Shown here one piece after another: positions 43,612-51,676 of a DNA stretch of 53,804 nucleotides. Origin of the DNA: [Clostridium] methylpentosum DSM 5476. Its GTDB lineage: Bacteria; Bacillota; Clostridia; Oscillospirales; Ruminococcaceae. The DNA is taken from assembly GCA_000158655.1 (NCBI GenBank), contig EQ973338.1, forward strand, positions 4,283 to 58,086, written 5' to 3'. Position numbers and translations under genes: made by a program. Each line of letters begins with the position of its first letter. The first letter of the stretch is position 1. The notes beneath the pieces are model-generated. The model was not told the DNA's origin. It did not search any database and saw nothing but the letters and a program-made list of their open reading frames with translations.

Positions 43612-43660
43612 GCAAAAGAGCCTATCGTTCTCACAGAGAAAACGATAGGCTCTTATTTTA
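43612..43660. terminator. terminator of the rpsF-ssb-rpsR operon
   Basis: AAGAGCCTATCGTT (43616-43629) pairs with AACGATAGGCTCTT (43641-43654), a 14-bp perfect stem, followed on the minus strand by TTTTGCT and on the plus strand by ATTTTA. Probably bidirectional. Confidence 0.85.
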
Positions 43661-43673
43661 ATCATCTATAGGC

Positions 43674-43907
43674 TTAGTCGCTGATGTAGGGCAGCATCGC
43701 CAGGTGGCGTGCGCGTTTAACAGCAACAGTCAGCTGACGCTGATGACGGGCGCAAGTTCCAGTCACACGTCTCGGAACAATTTTTGCGCGCTCGCTCATG
43801 TATCTTCTCAGTTTTGCGATATCTTTGTAATCGATATTCTCCACTTTGTCAACACAGAATGCGCAAACTTTTTTGCGGCCTCTTCTTCCACGTACAGGTC
43901 TATCCAT
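43674..43907 (-). CDS. rpsR: 30S ribosomal protein S18
   Basis: 77 residues, canonical S18 length. A basic N-terminus with KKVCAFC is followed by [18 protein letters not shown] and the C-terminal [16 protein letters not shown] helix typical of the family. It binds 16S rRNA in the platform next to S6. Last gene of the conserved rpsF-ssb-rpsR operon. Only two cysteines (C15, C18) remain from the zinc-type S18 motif. Confidence 0.97.
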   Translation of the reverse strand: MDRPVRGRRGRKKVCAFCVDKVENIDYKDIAKLRRYMSERAKIVPRRVTGTCARHQRQLTVAVKRARHLAMLPYISD

Positions 43908-43931
43908 GATCGTACCTCCTCACACAAAAAA

Positions 43932-44399
43932 TTAGAATGGCAGGTCACCGTCGTCGGTGCCTATCTCTTCAAATCCATCGAAATCATTGAAATCGCCAAC
44001 TGAAAAGCTCTCGCCGTTCTGGGCAGGCTCCTCGAATTTCGGGGGCTGCTGGTAGCTCGGCTGGGTTGTCCGAACCGGGTTTTCGCTCTTTCCGCCGGTG
44101 AAATGAGCCTGATCTACCACGACTTCAAACGCAGTGCGCTTTGCGCCGGTCTTGTCCTCGTAGTTGCGGGTCTGAATCGAGCCCTCAACTGCGATCATCT
44201 GGCCTTTTGTGAAAAACCGTCCGATAAACTCGGCGGTCTGACGCCAGGCGACAAGGTTGATAAAATCAGTCTTTTTCTCCGCTTTGGAATAGTTGCGATC
44301 CACCGCAATCGAAAACGACAGCACGGAAATTCCGTTCGGGGTCTGACGCACCTCAGGGTCAGCGGTAAGCCGTCCCATCAGGATAACTTTGTTCAGCAT
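43932..44399 (-). CDS. ssb: single-stranded DNA-binding protein
   Basis: 155 residues. N-terminal OB fold (MLNKVILMGRLTADPEVRQT onward, with the NLVAWRQTAEF and GSIQTRNYEDKTG strands), a Gln/Pro/Asn-rich flexible linker (about 110-140) and the acidic C-terminal tip DDGDLPF that docks replication and repair partners. Sits between rpsF and rpsR as usual. Confidence 0.97.
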   Translation of the reverse strand: MLNKVILMGRLTADPEVRQTPNGISVLSFSIAVDRNYSKAEKKTDFINLVAWRQTAEFIGRFFTKGQMIAVEGSIQTRNYEDKTGAKRTAFEVVVDQAHFTGGKSENPVRTTQPSYQQPPKFEEPAQNGESFSVGDFNDFDGFEEIGTDDGDLPF

Positions 44400-44411
44400 T
44401 CAGAACCACCC

Positions 44412-44705
44412 CTAGTCTTTGGCGATGATCAGGGAGCGCATTACGCCGTCCGTAATCTTGTAGATACGGTCAAGCTCTGCGGGGAACGAAGGCTCAGAAG
44501 TGAAGTTAAACAGCACGTAGTAGCCGTCTGTCTCGTCTTCAATTTCATAAGCGAGTCTGCGTTTGCCCCACTCGTCAACGCTCTCAAGAGTCGCGTGATC
44601 TTCGATCAGCTTCTTGAACTTCTCAACGAGGGTTTGAATTCCATCGTCACCTAATTTTGTGTTCAGAATGAGTATGGTTTCATACGCTTGTGACAGTTTT
44701 GCCAT
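44412..44705 (-). CDS. rpsF: 30S ribosomal protein S6
   Basis: 97 residues, full-length S6. YETILILNTKLGDDGIQTLVEKF and GKRRLAYEIEDETDGYYVLFNF are the paired strands that hold S18. AGGAGG lies 11 nt before the ATG. First gene of its operon, driven by a perfect-consensus promoter whose -35 lies just past the end of galU. Confidence 0.97.
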   Translation of the reverse strand: MAKLSQAYETILILNTKLGDDGIQTLVEKFKKLIEDHATLESVDEWGKRRLAYEIEDETDGYYVLFNFTSEPSFPAELDRIYKITDGVMRSLIIAKD

Positions 44706-44769
44706 GTTTCATAGCACCTCCTTTTGGACTTTGGCCCTGCATCTTTGTACAGAGCAAGGAACGGTATCT

Positions 44770-44798
44770 ATTATATCAAATCCCAACCCTGTTGTCAA
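44770..44798 (-). promoter_or_regulatory. consensus sigma-A promoter of rpsF-ssb-rpsR
   Basis: Minus strand: TTGACA (44798-44793), 17-nt spacer, TATAAT (44775-44770), exact consensus, giving a leader of about 58 nt. Confidence 0.9.
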
Positions 44799-44804
44799 AC
44801 AAAA

Positions 44805-45677
44805 TTACAGCTGGGAAGCCATTTTCTTGAGGTATTCGCGGAAATCCGCTCCAACTTCCTTGTGCTCGAGCCCAATTTCCACAATCGCTTCGAGGATGCC
44901 GAGCTTGTTGCCCATGTCATAGCGTTTGCCGATGAAGTCGACGCCGACCATTCCTTTGACCTGGGCGAGTTTTTTCATCGCGTCGGTGAGCTGAATCTCC
45001 CCGCCCGTTCCCGGAGGGGTTTTTTCGAGGATCGCAAAGATCTCGGGAGGCAGGACGCAGCGGCCGAGGATGGAATACAGCGACAGAACCTGATCCGGGG
45101 AGGACGGTTTTTCAATCATGTCGCTGACGCGGAAGAGGTTGTCCCGGATTGGGTCGACCTTGAGGGAGGAGTACTTCTGAATCGCTTCCTCGCTGACTTC
45201 CTTGATCCCCGCAACGCCGAGGCCGAATTCCTCATAGGCGTCGCACAGCTGGCGGCAGACGGGATAGTCCGCCTTGATGACGTCGTCGCCATAGAGCACG
45301 GCGAACGGCTCGTTGCCGACAAACGCCTTAGCGCAGAGAATCGCGTGTCCAAGGCCCTTGGTCTCCTTCTGGCGGATGTAAGAGATGTTCGCGAGCTTGG
45401 AGATGCTGACGATCTCGTCGTACACATCCTTTTTGCCGCGTTGAAGCAGGACGTTCTCAAGCTCGGGCGCGCGGTCAAAGTGATCCTCAACAGTGGTTTT
45501 GCCGCGGCTGGTGATGATCATAATTTCTTCAATCCCGCTCTGCACCGCCTCCTCGACGATGTACTGTATCGCCGGTTTGTCTACGATTGCGAGCATTTCT
45601 TTCGGCATCGCCTTGGATGCGGGGAGCACGCGTGTGCCGAGCCCCGCAGCCGGGATGACTGCCTTCCTTACCTTCAT
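44805..45677 (-). CDS. galU: UTP-glucose-1-phosphate uridylyltransferase
   Basis: 290 residues. Makes UDP-glucose for polysaccharides and glycolipids. N-terminal AVIPAAGLGTRVLPASKAMPKEM is the nucleotide/phosphate loop; GLGHAILCAK, VLYGDDVI and ILEKTPPGTGGEIQLTDA are family signatures. The start is the ATG that gives MKVRKAVIPAAG, preceded by GGAGGT. It follows the RING/zinc-ribbon gene by 16 nt and probably shares its transcript. Confidence 0.96.
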   Translation of the reverse strand: MKVRKAVIPAAGLGTRVLPASKAMPKEMLAIVDKPAIQYIVEEAVQSGIEEIMIITSRGKTTVEDHFDRAPELENVLLQRGKKDVYDEIVSISKLANISYIRQKETKGLGHAILCAKAFVGNEPFAVLYGDDVIKADYPVCRQLCDAYEEFGLGVAGIKEVSEEAIQKYSSLKVDPIRDNLFRVSDMIEKPSSPDQVLSLYSILGRCVLPPEIFAILEKTPPGTGGEIQLTDAMKKLAQVKGMVGVDFIGKRYDMGNKLGILEAIVEIGLEHKEVGADFREYLKKMASQL

Positions 45678-45693
45678 AATTACCTCCAAGTGA

Positions 45694-46623
45694 TTAATGA
45701 TATAAAATGGTTGCGTACACCATGACCATTGTGACCACCGAAAGGACCACCATGGCAATGGCGATGGCGTATAAGCTGACTGTGCCTTTTTTCATCAGAG
45801 CCGGCAGGTATTCCTGCGGGTCAGGGTGCTTCTGCTGACATTTTTTGATGTCCTTGACCGCCTTGTGGTAGTACAGTCGGTTTGCGAACAGTCCGCTGAG
45901 TACGCTGAGCACAAAGGTGAGCACCGAGAGGACTGTCATGACATAGTACACCATGGTCAGCGGACCGGAACTTGAGATGTCCACATTTCCATTCATGTAG
46001 AGGATCATGCTGAACACATTAAAGACGAGATTGATTAAAAAGAACACTGTGCCTGTGACGTACATTTTTCGGTACAAATAGTACAGCGAGGGAAAAAAGA
46101 GCGCTGCAAAGTTCACTGATACCGTCTTGTGGTGGTTGCCAAATCCCTCAAACTTGGGCAGATAGTAGGCCGCATTGCCTCCAATATACGCCGCAAAGTC
46201 CTTTGCTGGAATTTCCCCGATTTTTTCATCCGGCTTGACGCCCGCAAACGGGGTTTGCACGCCTGGATTCTGCTGTTCCTGCTGCGGTCCGGCTAGTCCG
46301 AGTGTATTGCCGCACACCATACAAAACAGGCCGTCCTGTGGGTTCAGTGTCCCACAGTTACTGCACACATTTGCGTTGGAACGCTGCTGCGCGCTCTGCT
46401 GTTGCTGGCGATGCGCCTCCTCTTCCCGCTTTTTCTGCTCCTCCCGCCGCTGCCCGCTGACTGTAAAACCCTCAGCGTGGCGGTCGTGGTAAGCGCAAGC
46501 CCCATGTTCCAGATAGCAGGACCGATGGTGCGGTGCGCCGCACTCAGGGCAGACGACAATGTCATCCCCGGACTTGAACTTCTGTTTGCAGATCGGGCAA
46601 ACCTCGCCGATAAAATTAGCCAT
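45694..46623 (-). CDS. membrane protein with prokaryotic RING finger and zinc ribbon
   Basis: 309 residues. The N-terminal Cys/His cluster CPICKQKF...CPECGAPHHRSCYLEHG...CAYH fits the prokaryotic RING finger (PF14446). A Gln/Glu/Arg-rich coil (about 55-82) leads to a second zinc ribbon (CSNCGTLNPQDGLFCMVCG). The C-terminal half is a DUF2628-like membrane domain with about four segments (FAALFFPSLYYLYRKMYVTG first). Function unknown; the zinc modules may bind partner proteins at the membrane. Confidence 0.85.
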   Translation of the reverse strand: MANFIGEVCPICKQKFKSGDDIVVCPECGAPHHRSCYLEHGACAYHDRHAEGFTVSGQRREEQKKREEEAHRQQQQSAQQRSNANVCSNCGTLNPQDGLFCMVCGNTLGLAGPQQEQQNPGVQTPFAGVKPDEKIGEIPAKDFAAYIGGNAAYYLPKFEGFGNHHKTVSVNFAALFFPSLYYLYRKMYVTGTVFFLINLVFNVFSMILYMNGNVDISSSGPLTMVYYVMTVLSVLTFVLSVLSGLFANRLYYHKAVKDIKKCQQKHPDPQEYLPALMKKGTVSLYAIAIAMVVLSVVTMVMVYATILYH

Positions 46624-46689
46624 ACACTACCCCCTCGGTCTTGTCTGCCAGCACGCAGACACTTTTTCCAAGTCTATACATATTGTTTT

Positions 46690-46718
46690 ATTATATCACT
46701 TTTTAAACCTATTTACAA
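46690..46718 (-). promoter_or_regulatory. sigma-A promoter of the RING protein/galU operon
   Basis: Minus strand: TTGTAA (46718-46713), 17-nt spacer, TATAAT (46695-46690), about 70 nt before the start codon. Confidence 0.7.
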
Positions 46719-46791
46719 TCTTACTTTTTTTATTATATACTGATTTACTCGAAATTTCATTTTAACTTTTTAAACGATTTCTGAACGGCAC

Positions 46792-46820
46792 TTGCTTTTT
46801 CTGGAATTCCTGATTATAAT
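46792..46820 (+). promoter_or_regulatory. sigma-A promoter of prfB
   Basis: TTGCTT (46792-46797), 17-nt spacer, TATAAT (46815-46820), 32 nt before the prfB start codon. Confidence 0.75.
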
Positions 46821-46852
46821 ATCAAGTGAATGAATGTAAAAGGATGAAGCAG

Positions 46853-47971
46853 ATGATAACAGTCGCATTTGAAGAGTATAAAGCGGAGCTGTCCGCACTT
46901 AAACCTAAAATTCAACAACTGCGCGCTGCCCTCGACGTGGATGCGCTCGTTCAGGAGGTGGCGCAGCTCGAAGAAACGGCAGCACAGCCGGGCTTTTGGG
47001 ACGATCTTGACAATTCTCAAAAGGTCCTGCAAAAAACAACCCGGCTTAAAAATACAATCGCCGAGTTTGAAAAGATCGAGTCCCTATACGAGGATACCCA
47101 GACGCTCGTCGAGTTCGCCTTTGAAGAGGACGACGAAAGCTGTTCGGATGAGGTCAAAGCAAATCTCAAATCCATTCAGGACCAGGTGGATGCCCAACGG
47201 CTCGCCACCCTGCTGAGCGGGGAATACGATGCAAACAACGCCATCCTCACCTTTCACGCGGGCGCAGGAGGCACCGAGGCGATGGATTGGGTGGAGATGC
47301 TTTTTCGGATGTACTCCCATTGGGCGGAACGGCACGGGTTCCAGACAAAGACCCTCGATTTTGTGGAGGGAGAGGAAGCTGGAATCAAAAGCATCTCTAT
47401 TTTAATAGTAGGAACCAACGCCTACGGCTTTTTGAAAAGCGAAACCGGCGTCCACCGTCTGGTTCGCGTCTCCCCCTTCGATTCATCTGGGCGCAGGCAC
47501 ACCTCGTTCGCCTCGCTCGAGGTCATTCCTGAGGTGGACGACAGCATTGAGGTGGAAATCCGGCCAGAAGACCTGCGGGTGGATACCTACCGCTCGAGCG
47601 GCGCGGGTGGCCAGCACGTCAACAAAACTGAGTCCGCCATTCGCATCACCCATCTGCCCACTGGTATTGTCACGGCTTGCCAGAACGAGCGCAGCCAGAT
47701 GCAGAACCGAGCAGTTGCGATGAAAATGCTCAAATCGAAACTCATTGAAATTAAAGAGCGCGAGCACCTGGATAAAATCAGCGACATCAAAGGGGAGCAA
47801 AAGGAAATCGCCTGGGGCTCCCAGATCCGCTCCTATGTGTTTATGCCCTACACCCTGGTCAAAGATCACCGCACCGGCTTTGAAAACGGCAACATCAGCG
47901 CTGTGATGGACGGCGACCTGGACGGGTTTATCAACGCCTACCTCGTGGCGAAAAGCCAAAAGAAGCTTTGA
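46853..47971 (+). CDS. prfB: peptide chain release factor 2
   Basis: 372 residues. Recognises UGA/UAA stops via the SPF motif (VRVSPFDSSGRRHTSF) and triggers peptide release with the GGQ motif (SSGAGGQHVNKTES). The ATG follows AAGGA by 8 nt. The gene is one continuous frame: the programmed +1 frameshift near codon 25 found in many prfB genes is absent, so RF2 is not self-regulated that way. A terminator-like hairpin lies 200 nt downstream. Confidence 0.96.
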   Translation: MITVAFEEYKAELSALKPKIQQLRAALDVDALVQEVAQLEETAAQPGFWDDLDNSQKVLQKTTRLKNTIAEFEKIESLYEDTQTLVEFAFEEDDESCSDEVKANLKSIQDQVDAQRLATLLSGEYDANNAILTFHAGAGGTEAMDWVEMLFRMYSHWAERHGFQTKTLDFVEGEEAGIKSISILIVGTNAYGFLKSETGVHRLVRVSPFDSSGRRHTSFASLEVIPEVDDSIEVEIRPEDLRVDTYRSSGAGGQHVNKTESAIRITHLPTGIVTACQNERSQMQNRAVAMKMLKSKLIEIKEREHLDKISDIKGEQKEIAWGSQIRSYVFMPYTLVKDHRTGFENGNISAVMDGDLDGFINAYLVAKSQKKL

Positions 47972-48665
47972 TAACATATGTTGTGCTCTCCCCGATCTGT
48001 CTTCAGTGATTTTAAAACTGATCGGATCCGTTCCAGCCGCCCTTCCGTATCCATTGCACGCAGTGTAAAACCGGCATTGGGATAGCTGCCCCCTCTTTTT
48101 CCACAAGTGCCGAAAAACCAGTATACAAATCCAATGCTGGCTCACTTGTCGTTTATAACTTTGCTGACAGCCCGACCGGCCGCCTGAGAGCGGCCGGTTT
48201 TTCTGTTTGTCCCCAATAAACCAAGCGAACGCCCGGTTCTGTTAGAGTAGCAGTTTTAAGAGGAAACAGAAGGGGCGCAAATTTGTTTTTATCTGCGCCT
48301 GCGTCCGTCAACGGTCGGCGGACAACCTGTGAAAAGCCGTTTATAGGATGCCCTGCATCGGACATCACGCACAGGGTCACTTCTGTACCCAACTGAATCA
48401 GATCGGGCGCAGCAAATGCTTACAAAATACTGATGAGTTCTAGATTTTCCCAATGCCCAGCATCTGCTTTTGCACGCATATCCCCACGCTGAACCGGCCC
48501 AGCCTGCCCCCAAATCGGGCTTTTCCAAACTGTTTCGCAGCCGGATCATCCCCAACAGCGAAATTCACCAAACCTAACTGCCCGGTATACAGTAGAGAGG
48601 GGGCAGAAATTCAATGTCCCCCATGCAAATAAAACACGGCCAAAATCAGGAAAGGATAATGATTG
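47972..48665. other. intergenic stretch with one terminator
   Basis: About 690 bp. It holds a strong hairpin, ACCGGCCGC (48175-48183) with GCGGCCGGT (48190-48198) followed by TTTTT, that can terminate plus-strand transcripts from prfB. Minus-strand frames of 80-220 codons are antisense or lack ribosome sites. I see nothing else. Confidence 0.5.
48175..48203 (+). terminator. rho-independent terminator
   Basis: A 9-bp GC-rich stem (ACCGGCCGC/GCGGCCGGT) with a 6-nt loop and a T5 tail, about 200 nt after prfB. Confidence 0.85.
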
Positions 48666-49424
48666 ATGCAGCAAACCACATCGCCAGTTATCTATGAACC
48701 TCATCTGTGGATTCGAATTGCGGCGCTCAAAGAATCCGACTTTGTAACAAACCGGACGCCTGTGTTCACCCTCGGGTTTCCGGATCAAGTTGTGCAGTTT
48801 GCACCTTTGACCGCCTTTACCTCCTCAGGTGAAGCGGAAAACTCCATCCAGTTCCTCGGCGGAGCTTCGCGCAATCAGTTACCAGCCCCTCTGTCCAAAA
48901 TCCGGATTGGCGCCAACCGCGCGGGTGACCGGGCAATTGACATCCAGCTCAACCAAACCTCTCCATTTTCGGTCACGGTACAGGGGGAGAGCGGCTGGCA
49001 GACTATTGCGGAACCGCTTGTCAATCCGGTGGAAAGCATGTTGGTTGGAATCAACCTGATCGACCTTCCGGCGGGATTTGGATATCACGGATCTTTTGAG
49101 AACAACGCCACCGTATTTCCCGACGGGACCATGATATGCATCAAATCTGTCCCTGTCCATGGGGCGGTAAAAACCGCACGGGAAGGCCAGTATGAGACCG
49201 CGTCGGAGATTTCGTTGGGCAACTGGTATGCGCCTTTCTGTACTCAACCCTCTGTCTTCTACAGCTTACTCTCTGCAGATACCTCTGCAGAGGTGAAAAC
49301 AAGCCAATCCCCGACCAGCGGCAGCGCTGGATCAGTTTTGCTGACCCGGCAAGTTCCAGCTGATGTTGCGGGAACAATTCAGGTGACAGCGACCGGTAGA
49401 TGGTATCTGGCAAAAGATTTTTAG
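48666..49424 (+). CDS. hypothetical protein of unknown family
   Basis: 252 residues, not recognised. The composition is beta-rich and soluble, without signal peptide, membrane segments or cysteine clusters (two cysteines). Stretches such as NPVESMLVGINLIDLP and NNATVFPDGTMICIKSVPVH look like beta-sandwich strands, and the end (GTIQVTATGRWYLAKD) resembles the last strand of such a fold. AAAGGA is ten nucleotides before the ATG and a terminator follows, so it is probably a real single gene. A structural or phage-derived protein is possible but not supported further. Confidence 0.65.
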   Translation: MQQTTSPVIYEPHLWIRIAALKESDFVTNRTPVFTLGFPDQVVQFAPLTAFTSSGEAENSIQFLGGASRNQLPAPLSKIRIGANRAGDRAIDIQLNQTSPFSVTVQGESGWQTIAEPLVNPVESMLVGINLIDLPAGFGYHGSFENNATVFPDGTMICIKSVPVHGAVKTAREGQYETASEISLGNWYAPFCTQPSVFYSLLSADTSAEVKTSQSPTSGSAGSVLLTRQVPADVAGTIQVTATGRWYLAKDF

Positions 49425-49474
49425 GCATCCCTTGCCTTTCGCAGAGCCGGCGCGTCACACAGTAAACCTTTTAC

Positions 49475-49507
49475 AAAACAGCCCCTTACACAGGGGTTGT
49501 TTTGCAT
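49475..49507 (+). terminator. rho-independent terminator of the hypothetical gene
   Basis: AAAACAGCCCCT (about 49475-49486) pairs with AGGGGTTGTTTT (49492-49503), a stem with A-rich 5' and T-rich 3' arms, in the usual position 50 nt after the stop. Confidence 0.85.
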
Positions 49508-49782
49508 TTCGCGAAAAAGGATGTGGGAGATATCCAGTAGAGCAGGGAAATTGGCTGGAGGAGAGCGGGCGCCGTATGAACCCACCCCGAGAAGCCTTTG
49601 GCAAGTAGCGTTTATTCTAAAAGCTGCCGCGCTGTTTTACAGTGCCGCCTCTAAGACGTGGGAGTGATTCAGGACTCTGCCCTAAAACAACTGGGCCTAC
49701 TTTGCTGGACAGAGTCAAAACACGCCTACAGAAAAAGAACAAATTCTATAGGTTTGTGAAAAACAAATGAATTCCAGGTGAT
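49508..49782. other. intergenic stretch before the ABC operon
   Basis: No gene, repeat or clear hairpin recognised. Its right end runs into the operator-like palindrome and promoter of the ABC importer operon. Confidence 0.4.
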
Positions 49783-49797
49783 GATCTTGTGAAGATC
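49783..49797. promoter_or_regulatory. candidate operator palindrome upstream of the ABC operon
   Basis: GATCTT-GTG-AAGATC, a perfect 6-bp inverted repeat with a 3-nt spacer, ends 5 nt before the -35 box. Its position suits an activator or repressor site. No regulator is encoded next to it. Confidence 0.5.
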
Positions 49798-49802
49798 TCG
49801 TG

Positions 49803-49831
49803 TTGACAGTGTTCATTTTAAGTGATATAAT
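49803..49831 (+). promoter_or_regulatory. consensus sigma-A promoter of the ABC importer
   Basis: TTGACA (49803-49808), 17-nt spacer, TATAAT (49826-49831), an exact match to consensus. Confidence 0.9.
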
Positions 49832-49874
49832 CAAATTCATCTGAACTAACTCAAATTTTGGAGATAAAGTGATT

Positions 49875-50858
49875 ATGGTAAAAAAGATACTGTCAATCCT
49901 TCTGTCGGCTGTACTTTTGGCGAGTTTCAGCGCCTGCTCCGGCCCGCAGAAGGATCCCAATCAAGTTGTTATCTATTCCTGTGCAGAAGAGTTCCGGAAT
50001 GAACACATTCTCAAGCGGCTGCGCGAAGAATTCCCCGATTACAACATCAACCTCCAGTACATCTCAACCGGCAAATGTGCTGCCAAGCTCAAAAGCGAAG
50101 GGAAGAGTACTGAGGCGGATATTGTCATCGCACTTGAAGAAAGCCACATCGTCGCAATTGAGGATTCCCTCGCCGATCTATCTGAGTACGACACATCCGA
50201 CTACCTCCCTGAGCTGGTGCCCCAAAGCCGTAAGTACCTCCCGTGGGAGCAGTTTTCAGGCGCTGTGGTCATCAATCCGGAGACATTGAAAAAGCACAAC
50301 CTTCCCGTCCCGCAATCCTATGATGATCTGCTCAAACCAGAATACAAGGGTTATATCTTCGCACCCAATCCCAAGCTCTCAAGCACGGGTTACATCTTTT
50401 TGATTCAGATGATCAATGAGCGCGGGGAAGAAGCCGCTTACGACTACTTTGACAAGCTCGCAACCAATACGATTCAGTTCACCTCTTCCGGTTCTGGTCC
50501 AGTGAACGCCCTGGTTCAGGGCGAGGCTGCAGTCGGCCTCGGAATGATTTTCCAATCGGTGCAGGAAATCAACAAAGGCGTTCCGATTGAAATTCTAGAC
50601 CTCCCCGGAGGGACCCCGTATTCGATCAGCGGCCTGGCTGCCATCGACGGCAGGCTTGAAAACCCCAAGGTCAAGGATGTATTTGACTTTCTCGCAGACA
50701 CGCTGGTGTATGAGGACAAAGAATTTAGCCCGGAACAGATTTTTAAGGATCAACAGATTAACGTAGAAAACTATCCCCAAAACCTGGATTACGCCAATAT
50801 GAAGGGACTTAATGACGCAAAGCTGAAAGAAAGACTGATGGAGAAATGGATGTATTAA
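49875..50858 (+). CDS. ABC substrate-binding lipoprotein, iron(III)/aminoethylphosphonate type
   Basis: About 327 residues. A lipoprotein signal peptide (KKILSILLSAVLLASFSAC) puts the lipid-carrying Cys at about residue 21. The mature part is a periplasmic-binding fold of the FutA/AfuA/PhnS group (VVIYSCAEEFRNEHILKRL first strand, FTSSGSGPVNALVQGEAAVG hinge). It captures a ligand outside the membrane for the importer encoded next. The start is ATG, or GTG two codons earlier. Ligand not certain: Fe3+, phosphonate or thiamine are all bound by relatives. Confidence 0.9.
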   Translation: MVKKILSILLSAVLLASFSACSGPQKDPNQVVIYSCAEEFRNEHILKRLREEFPDYNINLQYISTGKCAAKLKSEGKSTEADIVIALEESHIVAIEDSLADLSEYDTSDYLPELVPQSRKYLPWEQFSGAVVINPETLKKHNLPVPQSYDDLLKPEYKGYIFAPNPKLSSTGYIFLIQMINERGEEAAYDYFDKLATNTIQFTSSGSGPVNALVQGEAAVGLGMIFQSVQEINKGVPIEILDLPGGTPYSISGLAAIDGRLENPKVKDVFDFLADTLVYEDKEFSPEQIFKDQQINVENYPQNLDYANMKGLNDAKLKERLMEKWMY

Positions 50859-51676
50859 AAATGGATATGAAATTACAAATCAAGAATCTTGTCAAACAAT
50901 ATGGGGGCAAAACAATCCTCGACAGCATCAGTTTTGATGTCCGGGAAGGGGAATTTTTATCCGTCCTCGGCCCGTCGGGCTGCGGAAAAACAACGCTGCT
51001 GCGCATTCTCATCGGGATCAGTGGCCAGACCTCCGGCACCATTCTCAAAGACGGCGTGGACATTTCAAACCTCGACTCCTCAAAACGAGGAATGGGAATT
51101 GTCTTTCAAAACTACGCCCTGTTCCCCACTATGACGGTGCTTGGAAATGTGGAATACGCCCTCAAATTCAAGCCGGAATACAAACGAAACAGCCGCGAAA
51201 TCGCTATGCAGGTCATTGAACAGGTCGGTATGCTCGAACATGCGGACAAAAAGATTCACAAGCTGTCAGGCGGGCAGCAGCAGCGTGTCGCAATCGCCCG
51301 GACGCTTGCGCTCAAACCCGATATTATTCTCTTTGACGAACCGCTCTCCGCTCTGGACGCGGCAAACCGATTGGCGATGCGCGCAGAAATCAAGCGGATT
51401 CAAAAGCAGGTGAATGCGACCATCCTTTATATCACACACGACCAGGAAGAAGCGTTCACCATGTCCGACCGCATCATGGTGATGAGCGAGGGCTCTATCG
51501 AACAGCTCGCCACCCCAAGAGAGATCTATAACGCCCCAGCAAATGCATATGTGAAGAGTTTTGTGGTCGACCACCTCAAAACCAAACTCACCGACCTGCT
51601 CGGGTGTATGCAGACAAGCAGCGGACAGCCCGACGCTGCGCCCAAGTCCAACGCACAATCGGAGAAAACGGTATGA
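50846..51676 (+). CDS. ABC importer ATP-binding protein
   Basis: 276 residues, CysA/FbpC/PotA-like. Walker A GPSGCGKTTLL, Q-loop FQNYALFP, signature LSGGQQQRVAIAR, Walker B ILFDEPLSALD, and the switch histidine in YITHDQEE. A short C-terminal extension (about 235-276) ends in a disordered Ser/Pro/Gln tail; the usual TOBE domain seems lacking. It overlaps the binding-protein gene by 13 nt and the permease gene by 4 nt (ATGA), so all three are translationally coupled. Confidence 0.93.
   Translation: MDVLKMDMKLQIKNLVKQYGGKTILDSISFDVREGEFLSVLGPSGCGKTTLLRILIGISGQTSGTILKDGVDISNLDSSKRGMGIVFQNYALFPTMTVLGNVEYALKFKPEYKRNSREIAMQVIEQVGMLEHADKKIHKLSGGQQQRVAIARTLALKPDIILFDEPLSALDAANRLAMRAEIKRIQKQVNATILYITHDQEEAFTMSDRIMVMSEGSIEQLATPREIYNAPANAYVKSFVVDHLKTKLTDLLGCMQTSSGQPDAAPKSNAQSEKTV

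Noticed and set aside
47483-48145. 220-codon minus-strand frame overlapping prfB
   Set aside because: Antisense to the GGQ region of RF2; no start signals.
48153-48788. Several minus-strand frames of about 80 codons before the unknown 252-residue gene
   Set aside because: Mutually overlapping, no ribosome sites, one overlaps the plus-strand start region.
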